Shown: positions 1-8,753, numbered from the stretch's first letter. The stretch is DNA of 64,000 nt from Saccharothrix deserti (GCF_009769385.1 NZ_VKAB01000022.1:149495-213494); one strand, 5' to 3'. Notes: generated by a model not told the origin, from the sequence alone. Numbers and translations: made by a program.

Positions 1-38
1 CTGAGGCGTTGTCGCACTTGTACTCCTAGGGGTGAGCT

Positions 39-65
39 GCGGTCCGGCACGACGTGCCGGACCGC
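39..65 (-). terminator. Intrinsic terminator-like hairpin after the GH54 gene
   Basis: A perfect 13-bp inverted repeat centred on base 52 lies 28 bases beyond the stop codon of the minus-strand GH54 gene. There is no clear U-tract, as is common in high-GC actinomycetes. Confidence 0.6.
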
Positions 66-93
66 TGTCGGATCACGAACGCTCGTGCTGGGA

Positions 94-1611
94 TCAGTTG
101 AGGCCCCACTGCTGGTTGGCGCCGCCGTGGCAGGTCCACAGGTTCACCTGTGCCCCGTTGGCGGTGGACGCTCCGGACACGTCCAGGCACAGGCCGGACT
201 GGGCGCCGGTGATCGTGCCGTTGGAGTTGACGTTCCACCGCTGGTTGGCCTGGCCGTTGCACGACCAGATGACCACCCTCGTGCCCGCGGTCGTCCCTTG
301 GCCGTACGCGTCCAGGCACCTCTGGGCGGTGCCTTCGTACACCGCCAACTGGCCCGACGCCGTGCGGGTCCACTTCTGGTTGGCGCCGCCCTGGCAGTCC
401 CAGATCCGGGCCTGCGCGCCCGCTGTCCCGTCCGGCACATCGAGGCACTTGCCCGCGCCCACTGCGCGCACCGAGCCGCCCGGGGTGGTGCTGCCACCGG
501 TGGTGTACCCGGCCGCGATGATGTTGGCCTGCACCGCGTTCTCGGTCGCGTCGGACGGGTAGCCCGCGACCATCGCGCCCTCGTAGAAGGTCCCCGCGCT
601 GAGGTTCGCGCCGCCGTCGGGCTTGCAGCAGTCACCACCGCTGCCCAGGATGATGGCGCCCTGCTTCTTCATCGGGCTGTACCCGTTGGGCAGCGCGCCG
701 TCCCACAGCGTGGTCAGGTTGCCGACCTGCGCGTCGCTGCCCTTGAGCGCGAACCGCGTGGTCCCGTTGTTCTTCAGCATCGCCGTGACGAACTTGCTGG
801 TGAAGGCGCGCTGGTTCGGGTTCCACGACTGGCTGCCGCCGGGGAAGAGGCCCCATTCGAGATCCGCCTGGACCCAGGGACCGGTACCGGAGCACCCGCC
901 GAACCAGCACTGCGTGCTGAAGTTGATCGCGTCCATCGCGCCGGCCGCGTCGGCTTTCCGGGTCGTCTCGCTGTTGCCGTAGTCGAAGCAGCAGCCGCTG
1001 TTGACGTGCGTGCCGCTGGTCACCATGTACATGCCTTCCGGCGCGGCGCCGGTCGGCACGCCCGTCAGGTGGCCGTCCCGCCAGTAGCTGTTGCCGGGGT
1101 TGATGTAGAGCGAGTAGGCCTTGCTGCCGCCGACCGCCAACGACTCGGAGGTCGCGACCGCGGGCCTGCTCTGGGGCGACCCCGGAACCACCGCCGATCC
1201 CTGGTACCACAGGTCGTTGCCCCGGCCGGACTGGTCGTAGACCACCGTGATGACACAGGTGGTGCCGGCGCAGAACGAGTCCTGGGTCGCCGCGTTGGCC
1301 GTACCGCCCTCGGCCAGCAGACCGATGTCCCGCGTCGTGTTGTCCGACGAACGTCTGACCTGGTAGAGGTTACCGGCGTACGAGCCGTAGAGCGCACGCG
1401 TCGTGCTGTGCGCGGCCACGCAGGGCGTACCACCCGAAGCGTAGATGTCACACGGCCCCGTGCCGGCCGCCGACGCGGTCACCGGTGCGGACCACGTCAA
1501 CACGGCCGTGGGCAACAGGGCCAGTGCCATTACGACACGCGCGCGCACCGCCGCCGGCGAGCGCCACCAACGCTTCACAGAACCCGCTGGGGAAACGGGT
1601 AAAGGCTGCAT
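94..1611 (-). CDS. Secreted GH54 alpha-L-arabinofuranosidase with ricin-type lectin module
   Basis: 505 aa. It is predicted to remove arabinofuranosyl side chains from arabinoxylan or arabinan outside the cell. Residues 1-50 form a long Sec-type leader ending in alanines. Residues about 51-370 match the GH54 (AbfB) catalytic fold: the start GPCDIYASGGTPC, the vicinal cysteine pair in SGCCFDYGN (207-208), the putative nucleophile E252 in ADLEWGLF and the putative acid/base D327 in GSGGDCC. Fungal AbfB enzymes end in a CBM42; here a beta-trefoil ricin module (about 380-505) with repeated QxW motifs replaces it. The ATG at 1611 has GGAG five bases upstream. It stands alone, with hairpins on both sides. 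The promoter block upstream (1711-1772) is shared with the gene starting at 28579. The family call rests on the cysteine pair and the nucleophile motif. Confidence 0.88.
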   Translation of the reverse strand: MQPLPVSPAGSVKRWWRSPAAVRARVVMALALLPTAVLTWSAPVTASAAGTGPCDIYASGGTPCVAAHSTTRALYGSYAGNLYQVRRSSDNTTRDIGLLAEGGTANAATQDSFCAGTTCVITVVYDQSGRGNDLWYQGSAVVPGSPQSRPAVATSESLAVGGSKAYSLYINPGNSYWRDGHLTGVPTGAAPEGMYMVTSGTHVNSGCCFDYGNSETTRKADAAGAMDAINFSTQCWFGGCSGTGPWVQADLEWGLFPGGSQSWNPNQRAFTSKFVTAMLKNNGTTRFALKGSDAQVGNLTTLWDGALPNGYSPMKKQGAIILGSGGDCCKPDGGANLSAGTFYEGAMVAGYPSDATENAVQANIIAAGYTTGGSTTPGGSVRAVGAGKCLDVPDGTAGAQARIWDCQGGANQKWTRTASGQLAVYEGTAQRCLDAYGQGTTAGTRVVIWSCNGQANQRWNVNSNGTITGAQSGLCLDVSGASTANGAQVNLWTCHGGANQQWGLN

Positions 1612-1710
1612 TTCTACTCCTACGACGATGTGGGAGGGCAGGGAGAGCGGCGACGGTCGTGAACGCGGGCGCGCCGCGTACGCGGAATGGGCGAACGGAT
1701 CAGCAGTGCA

Positions 1711-1772
1711 GGGTTTCGAACCGTTTCGATCAAAAGACGACGGTAGGTGCTAAAACAGGGCTAAAGCAACGG
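1711..1772 (-). promoter_or_regulatory. Conserved promoter/operator block of the GH54 gene
   Basis: Read on the minus strand, the order is CCGTTGCTTTAGCC, a three-base gap, TTTTAGCACCTA, 14 bases, then an imperfect TCGAAACGGTTCGAA palindrome. TTGCTT and TACCGT at 18-base spacing could be the -35 and -10, with the palindrome just downstream as a repressor site. The same elements in the same order occur at 28890-28947. Confidence 0.55.
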
Positions 1773-1778
1773 TTCCGA

Positions 1779-1807
1779 CGCGGAGGCCGGGCGGGCCGGC
1801 CTCCGCG
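1779..1807 (-). terminator. Terminator hairpin after the beta-helix protein gene
   Basis: A 12-bp perfect GC-rich stem with a five-base loop begins eight bases beyond the stop codon of the minus-strand gene ending at 1816. Confidence 0.65.
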
Positions 1808-1815
1808 CGGTGGGC

Positions 1816-4209
1816 TCAGTTGCGCGTGCTCCACTGCTGGTTCGTGCCGCCGTGGCACGACCAGAGCTGGATCAAGGTGCCGTTCGCGGTCCCGTTGCCG
1901 CTGGCGTCCAGGCACAGCCCGGACTGCACCCCGGTGATGGTGCCGTTGGCGTTCACGTTCCACTGCTGGTTCGTGCCGCCGTGGCAGTCCCAGATGATCG
2001 CCGCGGTGCCGTTCGCGGTCCCGGCGCCGCTGGCGTCCAGGCACTTGTTGCCGTTCACCATCAGCTGCTTGCCGGAGGTGTAGGTCCACCGCTGGTTGGT
2101 GGCGCCGTTGCAGTCCCAGAGCCGGGCCTGGGCGCCGTTGGCGCTCCCGCTCGCGACCTCGGCGCAGCGGCCCGACTGGGTTCCCACGAGCATGGCGTTC
2201 TGCGGGCCGGTGGTGCCACCGCCCCCGGGCCCGGCGTTGGCCATCACGGCCTGCGCGCCGGACGGCCAGTTGCCGTTGGTGACGACCGTGTTGCCGGACA
2301 CCACGTTGCCACGATCACCATTGGTCACGTTGGTGCTGCTGTTGGTCGACCAGTTGTTGGTGAGCGTCCAGTTGCCCATGTTCTCGCCACCCCAGTAGTT
2401 GGCCGTGGCCCACGTGCCGGTGTTGGAGAAGACGTTGCCCGTGACGGAGTAGTACTTCGAGCCCTCGTCGAAGTAGACCCCGAAGTAGCCGTTGGTCCGC
2501 AGGCAGTGGTTGCCGCTGATCGAGGCGTTCGGGTTCCACGACAGCGTGTAGATGCACCCGCCGTCGTTCATCTGCTGCATGACGTCGTGGATGTAGTTGT
2601 TGATGAGCCGGTTGTTGGACGCGGTGGTGGCCGTCGTGTAGCGCGGCTGGTAGTTGTACAGGCCGCGGTTGGCGTAGTTGTTGTTGCCGCCGGCGTCGTT
2701 GGCGCCCCAGCCGTACCCGATCGACATGCCGGAGTACGGCATGTTGTAGACCTCGTTGTGGGACACGGTGGCGGTGCTGACGTAGGTGTTCAGCACCGAG
2801 ACGTTGCCCCGGTACTCGATGCCGAGGTCGTGGATGCGGTTGTAGCTGACGGTGATGTCCCGGTTGACCATCCGCTGGTCGCTCGGGTGGTGCGCGTCGG
2901 CGCGCACGCCACCGACCACGATGCCGCCGGCCGAACTGCGGGCGATCTCGGACCGCGTGACCGTGATGTTGCTGGCGCCGAGGCCGACACCACTGGCGTG
3001 GGCGTTCGCGTCGTTGCCGATGCCGATGGCCGTCTGGCCCAGGTTGACGAACTGGGACTCGCTGAAGGTGATGTTGTTGGCGGCGGAGACCTGCACGGCG
3101 GCGGGCATCTGGTTCCAGTGCGGTCGCGCCGCCTCGAACTGGGTGCAGCCGTTCTGGCACGAGGTCAGCCGGTCGGCCGGCCAGTTCCAGTTGCCCGCCA
3201 TGTAGGCGCCGGTCTGCTGGTCGGCGTACCCCTGGTTGCTGCTGGGGCCGAGCCAACTGGTGCCGGTGAACGTGATCCCGCTGAACGAGATGTGGTGCGC
3301 CGGCGCGTCATAGGTGCCACCGACGTCCACCAGCGACTGCAGCACCGGCAACTCCACGCTGACGGTGCTCATGTTCTGCCCGGCCAACGGGATGTAGGAC
3401 AACGCGCCCGTCCCCGGGTTGAGGTACCACTCCCCCGGCGCGTCCAGGAACTCGTACGCGTTGGCCAGGTAGAAGGGGCCCGCCCGGTGCGGCTGGCTGA
3501 GCGTGTCGTACCCGTAGGTGTTGTTGTTCCACGCGGGCTGCTGCATGGTGAGGAAGTTCCCGCTGATGCTCTGCACCGGCGAGTACCGGTCGGTGAACGA
3601 GTTGACGCTCTCCACCTCGACCCGGTTCTGGTTGCCCAGGTTGTTCAGGTAGTTGAGCGCGGCGTTGGAAAATCTCATGCCCGTGCTGGCGAAGGTGAAG
3701 TCGGCCCGGTTCACCTGCGTGCGCGCCCGGGTCGCGATCGCACCGTTGACGTACAGCTGGCGCGAGTCGATCCCGGTGGGGACGTTGGCCCGCCAGATGT
3801 TCTTGCCGGCGTCGACCACCGACCAGCCGGTGACGGCGCGGGCACCGCTGATCACGGGACGCGCGGACGGGGCCGCCTGCCACAGCACGCGGTAACCGTT
3901 GTTGCCGGAGTCCGCCGCGGTCAGCCGCAGCGGCTCGGAGAGCCGGTACACCCCGTCGGCCAACTGCACGACGATGTCACCGGACATGCTGCTGTTCTGC
4001 GACCGCACCGCGGCCTGGGCGGCGGGCAACGAGCACGGCTGGGCGGAGGAACAGCTGGTGCCGGTGCCGGAAGGCGACGCGTAGAGGGTCGTGGTGGCAG
4101 CGGATGCGGGAGGAGCGAGGGCCACCGCCGCGACGGCGGCGGTCAACACCACAGCGGCAACGCCGGCCGACACCGGCCTTCGCACCGCAGAGGACGAGGA
4201 CGCGAACAA
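1816..4209 (-). CDS. Secreted right-handed beta-helix polysaccharide-active protein with ricin module
   Basis: 797 aa from the preferred TTG start at 4209, which has AGGAGG five bases upstream; an in-frame ATG at 4269 has no such site. The leader ends LAPPASAA. The rest is a parallel beta-helix: many short repeats rich in N, G, V and I, such as HHISFSGITFTG, NNITFSESQFVN and SNITVTRSEIARSSAGGIVVGG. This is the fold of pectate lyases, alginate epimerases and GH141-type enzymes. The N-terminal part (SARPVISGARAVTGW, IPLAG) resembles actinomycete proteins loosely assigned near GH141, but I cannot identify catalytic residues, so the substrate is open. The last 125 residues are a ricin-type lectin module with QxW motifs. 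The gene lies between the GH54 gene and a sugar-acid enzyme, fitting extracellular hemicellulose or pectin turnover. Confidence 0.8.
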   Translation of the reverse strand: MFASSSSAVRRPVSAGVAAVVLTAAVAAVALAPPASAATTTLYASPSGTGTSCSSAQPCSLPAAQAAVRSQNSSMSGDIVVQLADGVYRLSEPLRLTAADSGNNGYRVLWQAAPSARPVISGARAVTGWSVVDAGKNIWRANVPTGIDSRQLYVNGAIATRARTQVNRADFTFASTGMRFSNAALNYLNNLGNQNRVEVESVNSFTDRYSPVQSISGNFLTMQQPAWNNNTYGYDTLSQPHRAGPFYLANAYEFLDAPGEWYLNPGTGALSYIPLAGQNMSTVSVELPVLQSLVDVGGTYDAPAHHISFSGITFTGTSWLGPSSNQGYADQQTGAYMAGNWNWPADRLTSCQNGCTQFEAARPHWNQMPAAVQVSAANNITFSESQFVNLGQTAIGIGNDANAHASGVGLGASNITVTRSEIARSSAGGIVVGGVRADAHHPSDQRMVNRDITVSYNRIHDLGIEYRGNVSVLNTYVSTATVSHNEVYNMPYSGMSIGYGWGANDAGGNNNYANRGLYNYQPRYTTATTASNNRLINNYIHDVMQQMNDGGCIYTLSWNPNASISGNHCLRTNGYFGVYFDEGSKYYSVTGNVFSNTGTWATANYWGGENMGNWTLTNNWSTNSSTNVTNGDRGNVVSGNTVVTNGNWPSGAQAVMANAGPGGGGTTGPQNAMLVGTQSGRCAEVASGSANGAQARLWDCNGATNQRWTYTSGKQLMVNGNKCLDASGAGTANGTAAIIWDCHGGTNQQWNVNANGTITGVQSGLCLDASGNGTANGTLIQLWSCHGGTNQQWSTRN

Positions 4210-4371
4210 GGAGACCTCCTGGCATTGGAATGTGTTGTGCGGCGGCCGGTCGAGGTGGCGGATGGGCACTTCGTTGTGGCGCAGGCGGTTCAGCCGGGTA
4301 CTTGGCCACTGCCACGGCGCATGGGGCGCACCTGGACACGCGACCTTGACGTGGTCGTCACGACGTGTCGA

Positions 4372-5559
4372 TCACGACGGCAAGGGATCCAGGCGATCGG
4401 GAGTGACGGTGTCCCGCACCACCGCCAGCAGGCGCTGTCCGGCGCGTTCCGGCCGGACGTGGGGACCTTCGGACACCGGGACGGTGAGTCGGCGACGGGA
4501 CGCGGCAATCGCCTCTTCGTCGACGCGGACGCCCAGCCCCGGGCTGTCGCCCAGGATGAACGCCCCGTTCTCGACGTGGAGGTCGACCGAGATGCCCGAC
4601 GGCGGCTGCAAGTCCTGCAGCTCGCTGACCAGGTGGTTCGGCACGGACGTCGCGGCGTGCAGCAACCCGACCGGCGTGTTGCCGATGGGGCTGACGGGCA
4701 GGTCGTGGGCGTGTGCCAGGGCCGCGACCCGCAGGAAGTGGGTGATGCCCCAGACCGCGGCCGTCTGGACGACGTCGACCGCTCCGGCCGCGATGAGCGG
4801 GCGGAACTGTTCGAGCCCGGTGAGGTTCTCCCCGGTGGCGACCGAGGCGCGGATTCCGCGGCTGACGGTCGCGTGGCCTTCGGCGTCCCACCGCCGGACG
4901 GGCTCCTCGATCCAGGTCAGGTCGAGTGTCCGCTCGAGTTCGCCGACGTGGCGGACGGCCTGCTTGCGGGTCCAGGTCTCGTTGACGTCGAGCATCAAAC
5001 CCGGCCGTGTGCCGCGACCGGCGTCGGTGAGCACATCGCGCACCAGGATGAGGCGGTCCCGGTCCCGATCGACGTCCAGACCTCCCTTGATCTTCGCCAC
5101 CCGCAGTCCGCGGTCGGCGTAGGTCTCGTACAGCGCCACGAGTTCGTCGTCGCCCAGCCCGATGTCCACACCGGAGGCGTAGGCGGGCACGCGGCGGGCA
5201 CGTCCGCCGAGCAGTCGCCACAGCGGTTCGCCGGCGGCCTGCGCTTTGATGTCCCACAGCGCGGTGTCCAGGGCGCCGATGGTGCCGAACACGGCGCCCG
5301 CGTGGCCTGCTTTGAACGTCTGGCGCAGCATCCGGTCGTAGAGGGCCGTGACGCCGCGCGGGTCCTCGCCCTCCAAGGCGGCGAAGATCAAGTCGATCTC
5401 CACGTGTGGTCCGAGTCCGACGCCGGTGATGCCCACGTCGGTCTCGACGACGACGATCGGAACCCGGACGAGGCCGTCGGCGAAGACGCCGTTGGCGTCG
5501 CCGACCGGCCGACCCCAGTCCTGGACGGTGGTGAGGGTCCGGTAACCAGTGATGCGCAT
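4372..5559 (-). CDS. Enolase-superfamily (mandelate racemase/muconate lactonizing) enzyme
   Basis: 395 aa, cytoplasmic. Members dehydrate or racemise sugar acids or other carboxylates using a divalent metal. The KxK catalytic motif is visible as K156-I-K158, and the three metal ligands as D191 (LMLDVNE), E218/E219 (WIEEP) and E244 (ATGENL). The usual histidine of the His-Asp dyad on the seventh barrel strand is not visible: the segment reads VSPIGNTPVG. The exact reaction therefore cannot be read off. The gene lies three bases downstream of the broken sugar permeases and in the same direction, so it probably belongs to that catabolic operon. Fuconate dehydratase or another aldonate dehydratase would fit the GH95 and fuconolactonase genes elsewhere in the window, but that is inference. 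Confidence 0.82.
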   Translation of the reverse strand: MRITGYRTLTTVQDWGRPVGDANGVFADGLVRVPIVVVETDVGITGVGLGPHVEIDLIFAALEGEDPRGVTALYDRMLRQTFKAGHAGAVFGTIGALDTALWDIKAQAAGEPLWRLLGGRARRVPAYASGVDIGLGDDELVALYETYADRGLRVAKIKGGLDVDRDRDRLILVRDVLTDAGRGTRPGLMLDVNETWTRKQAVRHVGELERTLDLTWIEEPVRRWDAEGHATVSRGIRASVATGENLTGLEQFRPLIAAGAVDVVQTAAVWGITHFLRVAALAHAHDLPVSPIGNTPVGLLHAATSVPNHLVSELQDLQPPSGISVDLHVENGAFILGDSPGLGVRVDEEAIAASRRRLTVPVSEGPHVRPERAGQRLLAVVRDTVTPDRLDPLPS

Positions 5560-5562
5560 TTG

Positions 5563-5676
5563 TCAGCCCTTCGTGACCCCCGCGGTGACGCCGTCGACGA
5601 TCTGGCGCTGCAGGAACAGGTAGACGACGAGGACGGGTACCGCGACGACCCACTTCGTCAACCGGCGACCGGCCAT
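5563..5676 (-). pseudogene. Remnant of MalG-type sugar ABC permease with internal deletion
   Basis: 37 codons remain. The first ten residues (MAGRRLTKWV) look like the start of a carbohydrate ABC permease, and the last part (VVYLFLQRQIV then GVTAGVTKG) matches the conserved C-terminal helix and tail of the same family. Roughly 240 residues, including the EAA loop that contacts the ATPase, are missing. The junction is in frame, with normal start and stop. The ATG overlaps the stop of the upstream permease remnant as ATGA, the arrangement expected of an intact malF-malG pair. It cannot form a channel. Confidence 0.72.
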
Positions 5677-6107
5677 CAGCCCTCCCTGCCCGCACGGCGC
5701 AGGACGGCGATCTCGGCCAGCCCCACCACGAGCATGATCAGGAACAGCGCGGTCGACGCCGCGGAGGCGAGCGCGGGTTGGTTCATCTGTCCCTGCTGGA
5801 CCCAGATGTAGTACTCCGGGAGGTAGGTGGACGCCTCCGGACCGCCGCTGGTCATCACGAACAGCAGACCGAACATCGACGTCAACATGCCGATCATCGT
5901 GGTCACGAAGACGAACTGGATCGTGCGGGACAGGACGGCCGGCGCCACCAGGACGAACGGCGCCAGGCGCTCGACCCTTGACCCGCGACGGGTTCGCCGC
6001 GAGAACGGCCTGCCCGGTCGCCGCCCCGCCGCTCCGGCGACCACTTCCCCGTCGGTCCGCCCGGCCACTTCCGGGCGGACCGAGGACGGGGAACCTCCGG
6101 ACGGCAC
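5676..6107 (-). pseudogene. Remnant of MalF-type sugar ABC permease with internal deletion
   Basis: 143 codons from a GTG start three bases after the stop of the lipoprotein gene. Residues about 48-60 (LAPFVLVAPAVL) resemble the first membrane helix of MalF-like permeases. From RTIQFVFVTT onward the sequence matches only the C-terminal third (MTSGGPEASTYL, QMNQPALASAAS, final helix). About 190 residues, including the EAA motif, are absent at an in-frame junction. Family members are about 300 aa. The neighbour at 5563-5676 has suffered the same kind of loss, so the transporter is presumably dead unless permeases are borrowed from elsewhere. Confidence 0.75.
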
Positions 6108-6110
6108 GGA

Positions 6111-7379
6111 TCAACTCGCCTTGTCGGAGTCGGCCAGCTGCGCCACGGCCTCGTCCGCGGTGATCGAGCCGCTGAGCAGTTGCTGGGAGAGGCGACCCAT
6201 CAGGTCGACCGTCTTGCTGGACAAGGCGACGTGCAGGGCGGGCTTGCCGGTCTTGATCCCCGCGGTGATCGTGGTGACGGCCGGGCCGCCGGCGGAGACG
6301 TCGATGGTGGTGTCGGACGCGATCGCGCCCGCGTCCGCGTAGAAGGCCTTCAGCGCCTCGGACGACGTCAACGACCGCACCAGGTCCGCGGCCAACTTCG
6401 GGTCCTTGGTCCACTTCGCGACCGCGTAGCCGATTCCACCGTCGTACGGCAGGCTCGGCGTCGCCGCGGGGTTGACCACCGGCGCCGCCATGACGCCGAC
6501 GTCGCCCGGGTCGAGGAACTCGGCGAAGTCCTTCCAGTGCCCGATGTCGGACATCAGGCCGATGACGTGCGCGGCCTTGCCCGACTGGAAGACCGCGAAC
6601 GCGTCGTTGAACATCGCGGTGGAGTTGACCCCGTCGTTGTTCAGGCCGGCGTCGTTGACCTGCTTCCAGAGTTCGAAGATCCGCTTCACGTCCGGCGAGG
6701 CCCAGTTCCGCTTTCCGGCGATCCAGTCGTCGTACTCCTTCGGCGTGAGCACCGCCGAACCGACGCTGGACAGGAAGAACTGGATGCCGATGCCTTCCTT
6801 GTTGCCCACGCCGAAGCACTTGGCGCCGGTCTTCTCGGTGATGGCGCCGCAGTTCTCGACGAAGTCGTCCCACGTCTTGGCTGGCGCCTCGGGGTCCAGT
6901 CCCGCCTGTTCGTACAGCGCCTTGTTGTAGTAGAGCGGGTGACCTTGCAGCGTCACCGGCGAGGCATAGGTCTTCCCGTCCCGGGTGAACGCCTCCCAGC
7001 CGGCCAGCCGCTGCTTGTCCTGGGCGACGTAGGAGTCCAGCGGCACCAGCGCGTCGACCCGGTCACGGAGCTGACCGCCCCCGTTGAAGAGCATGACGTC
7101 AGGCCCCTTGCCGGACTGGATCGCCGCCCCGAGCAGCGTGTAGTACTGGTCGAACGGCTGCGCCACGAATTCGACCTCGGTGTCCGGGTGGCTCTTCGCG
7201 AAATCGGCCTTCGCCTTGTCGAGATACGCGGCCACATTCGCATCGCCGGACTTCCAGTCCCAGACCACCAGCTTGTCGCCCGAGCTGCCGGAGGATCCCG
7301 GCGCCGTGGCGCTTCCGCAGCCGGACACCAGGGCCAGACCCAGGACCAAGGCAGCCGACCACAGTGCGCGCTGCTTCAT
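6111..7379 (-). CDS. Sugar ABC transporter substrate-binding lipoprotein (family 1)
   Basis: 422 aa. It is a lipoprotein that would capture an oligosaccharide or sugar outside the membrane and deliver it to MalF/MalG-type permeases. The signal ends LALVSGC with lipidated Cys21, followed by a Ser/Gly-rich linker. The rest has the SBP family 1 layout (VVWDWKSGD, PDVMLFNGG, VTLQGHPLYYNKALYEQAGL, PYDGGIGYAVAKW). The reading frame and length look normal although both downstream permeases are deleted internally. It is divergent from the FadR-type regulator at 7534; the 154-bp spacer holds palindromes suited to a shared operator. Confidence 0.9.
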   Translation of the reverse strand: MKQRALWSAALVLGLALVSGCGSATAPGSSGSSGDKLVVWDWKSGDANVAAYLDKAKADFAKSHPDTEVEFVAQPFDQYYTLLGAAIQSGKGPDVMLFNGGGQLRDRVDALVPLDSYVAQDKQRLAGWEAFTRDGKTYASPVTLQGHPLYYNKALYEQAGLDPEAPAKTWDDFVENCGAITEKTGAKCFGVGNKEGIGIQFFLSSVGSAVLTPKEYDDWIAGKRNWASPDVKRIFELWKQVNDAGLNNDGVNSTAMFNDAFAVFQSGKAAHVIGLMSDIGHWKDFAEFLDPGDVGVMAAPVVNPAATPSLPYDGGIGYAVAKWTKDPKLAADLVRSLTSSEALKAFYADAGAIASDTTIDVSAGGPAVTTITAGIKTGKPALHVALSSKTVDLMGRLSQQLLSGSITADEAVAQLADSDKAS

Positions 7380-7430
7380 TGCTGCTCACTTCCCCAGACG
7401 GCGGCCGGGCGATCTACGCGCTCGGCGCGA

Positions 7431-7485
7431 TTGTGATCACAAACTAATTCGTATTACGTATGACGTCAACGGTGCTACGTATACT
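7431..7485. promoter_or_regulatory. Operator/promoter region between lipoprotein and FadR-type regulator
   Basis: A perfect 12-bp palindrome TTGTGATCACAA (7431-7442) is followed by two TACGTA palindromes (7455-7460 and 7476-7481) exactly 21 bp, two helical turns, apart. The second overlaps a -10-like TATACT (7480-7485) pointing at the regulator gene. This is a good candidate for autoregulation and control of the divergent transport operon. Confidence 0.55.
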
Positions 7486-7533
7486 TGCCGCAGCCCTGAA
7501 AGCACCGGGGCGCATGGCGCAACCGGAGGAAAG

Positions 7534-8307
7534 ATGACCGCAGCGGGCCGGCGACCGGCCGAAGACGCACCCGCACCTCCGGAGTGGGCGCGTCGACCGA
7601 CCAACCTGGCCAAAGCGGTCACCGCGGAACTCGTGGGGCGCATCGTCCGGGGCGTCCACCCCTCCGGGACGTCCTTGCCGCCCGAGCCCGCACTCGGCGA
7701 GGCCTTCTCGGTCAGCCGGACCGTCATCCGCGAAGCGGTGAAGATCCTCCAGGAGAAGGGCCTGGTCCAGGTGCGCCAAGGCGCCGGCACCATGGTAACC
7801 CCGCCCGCGATGTGGAACATGCTGGACGAACTCGTCCTCGCGGCCACCATCGCCGAAGACGAAACGCTGGCCGTGCTCGACGATCTCGTGGTCACCCGGC
7901 GGCTCCTCGAATCGGACATGGCCCAGGTCGCCGCCCGCACGGCCGACCAGGACACGATCGACCGGCTACGTGCCCTCGTGGACCGGATGGACCAACTCGT
8001 CGACGACCCCGTCGCCTACCGCGAGCGGGACCTCGCCTTCCACGACACGATCATGCAGGCATCGGGCAACCGCATCGCACGGGGCGTCGTGCGCTCCCTG
8101 GAGAGCCAGGTCAGCAACACCGCTCGCTACACGGGCAGGAGCGAGCGAGCGTTGTGCGTGGCGTCCAACCAGGGACACCGCCGGATCTACGAGCGGATCG
8201 CGGCGCACGACCCGGCAGGGGCCGCCGACGCCATGTTCACCCACATCACCGAAGCGTGGTTGGTGCGCCGTACCGACAACGGAGACCCGAGCCGCCTGGA
8301 GCGCTAG
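7534..8307 (+). CDS. FadR-subfamily GntR transcriptional regulator
   Basis: 257 aa. A winged helix-turn-helix occupies about residues 25-90 (LPPEPALGEAFSVSRTVIR, then EAVKILQEKGLV), followed by an all-helical FCD ligand domain (about 105-245) with the metal-ligand pattern RERDLAFHDTIM and NQGHRRIYERI. FadR-type regulators of this kind usually sense sugar acids or carboxylates. The ATG at 7534 has GGAGGA just upstream; an in-frame upstream extension lacks a start signal. It is divergent from the binding-protein/permease-remnant/enolase operon, which is its probable target. Confidence 0.9.
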   Translation: MTAAGRRPAEDAPAPPEWARRPTNLAKAVTAELVGRIVRGVHPSGTSLPPEPALGEAFSVSRTVIREAVKILQEKGLVQVRQGAGTMVTPPAMWNMLDELVLAATIAEDETLAVLDDLVVTRRLLESDMAQVAARTADQDTIDRLRALVDRMDQLVDDPVAYRERDLAFHDTIMQASGNRIARGVVRSLESQVSNTARYTGRSERALCVASNQGHRRIYERIAAHDPAGAADAMFTHITEAWLVRRTDNGDPSRLER

Positions 8308-8571
8308 GCGGCCACTCGGCGACATCACCCCCCTCGCACAGCCACTCCGCTGAGTCGTCGCCATGCGCACGGCCGACGGTTGCGGCCAGCATACCGATCC
8401 GCCGCCCAACAGGGAACGATGAGTAGTACTTACTCGATCAACTGGCGAGTAGCTTCCCGACGAGATGGACCGGATGGCCGAGCGAGCGCTGCTGCTCCAG
8501 AAAATAGGCATGCTCGTTCCCTTGACGACACGGCCGCTCACAGGCTGTCATGGTTAGCCAGGACCACGGCG

Positions 8572-8590
8572 CGATGAGTCAGACTCATCG
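8572..8590. promoter_or_regulatory. 19-bp perfect palindrome upstream of LacI-type gene
   Basis: CGATGAGTC, a central A, and GACTCATCG form a perfect odd palindrome of the size of a dimeric repressor site. It lies about 280 bases before the LacI-type start. The bound protein is unknown. Confidence 0.4.
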
Positions 8591-8753
8591 ACAGGAGATC
8601 CAGCTCGTCGGATTCCGGCCCACGAGCACCACAACGTAGTGGAGCAGCTCATGCCACAACGGCCGAACGGCCGCGCACCCTGCGCGCCCCGAACCGGCGG
8701 CCCCGGCTGACGGGCGGCCGACGAACGGCCGTCACGCGAAGCCTCACCAGCCC

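Noticed and set aside
1810..5811. Very long plus-strand open frame (over 1300 codons) antisense to the beta-helix and enolase genes
   Set aside because: Typical high-GC shadow frame: Arg/Gly/Val/Ala-rich, no domain, no ribosome site, and opposite to genes with clear motifs.
8380..8577. Short open frames before the LacI gene
   Set aside because: No ribosome site, unusual composition for the genome, and the DNA carries operator-like palindromes instead.
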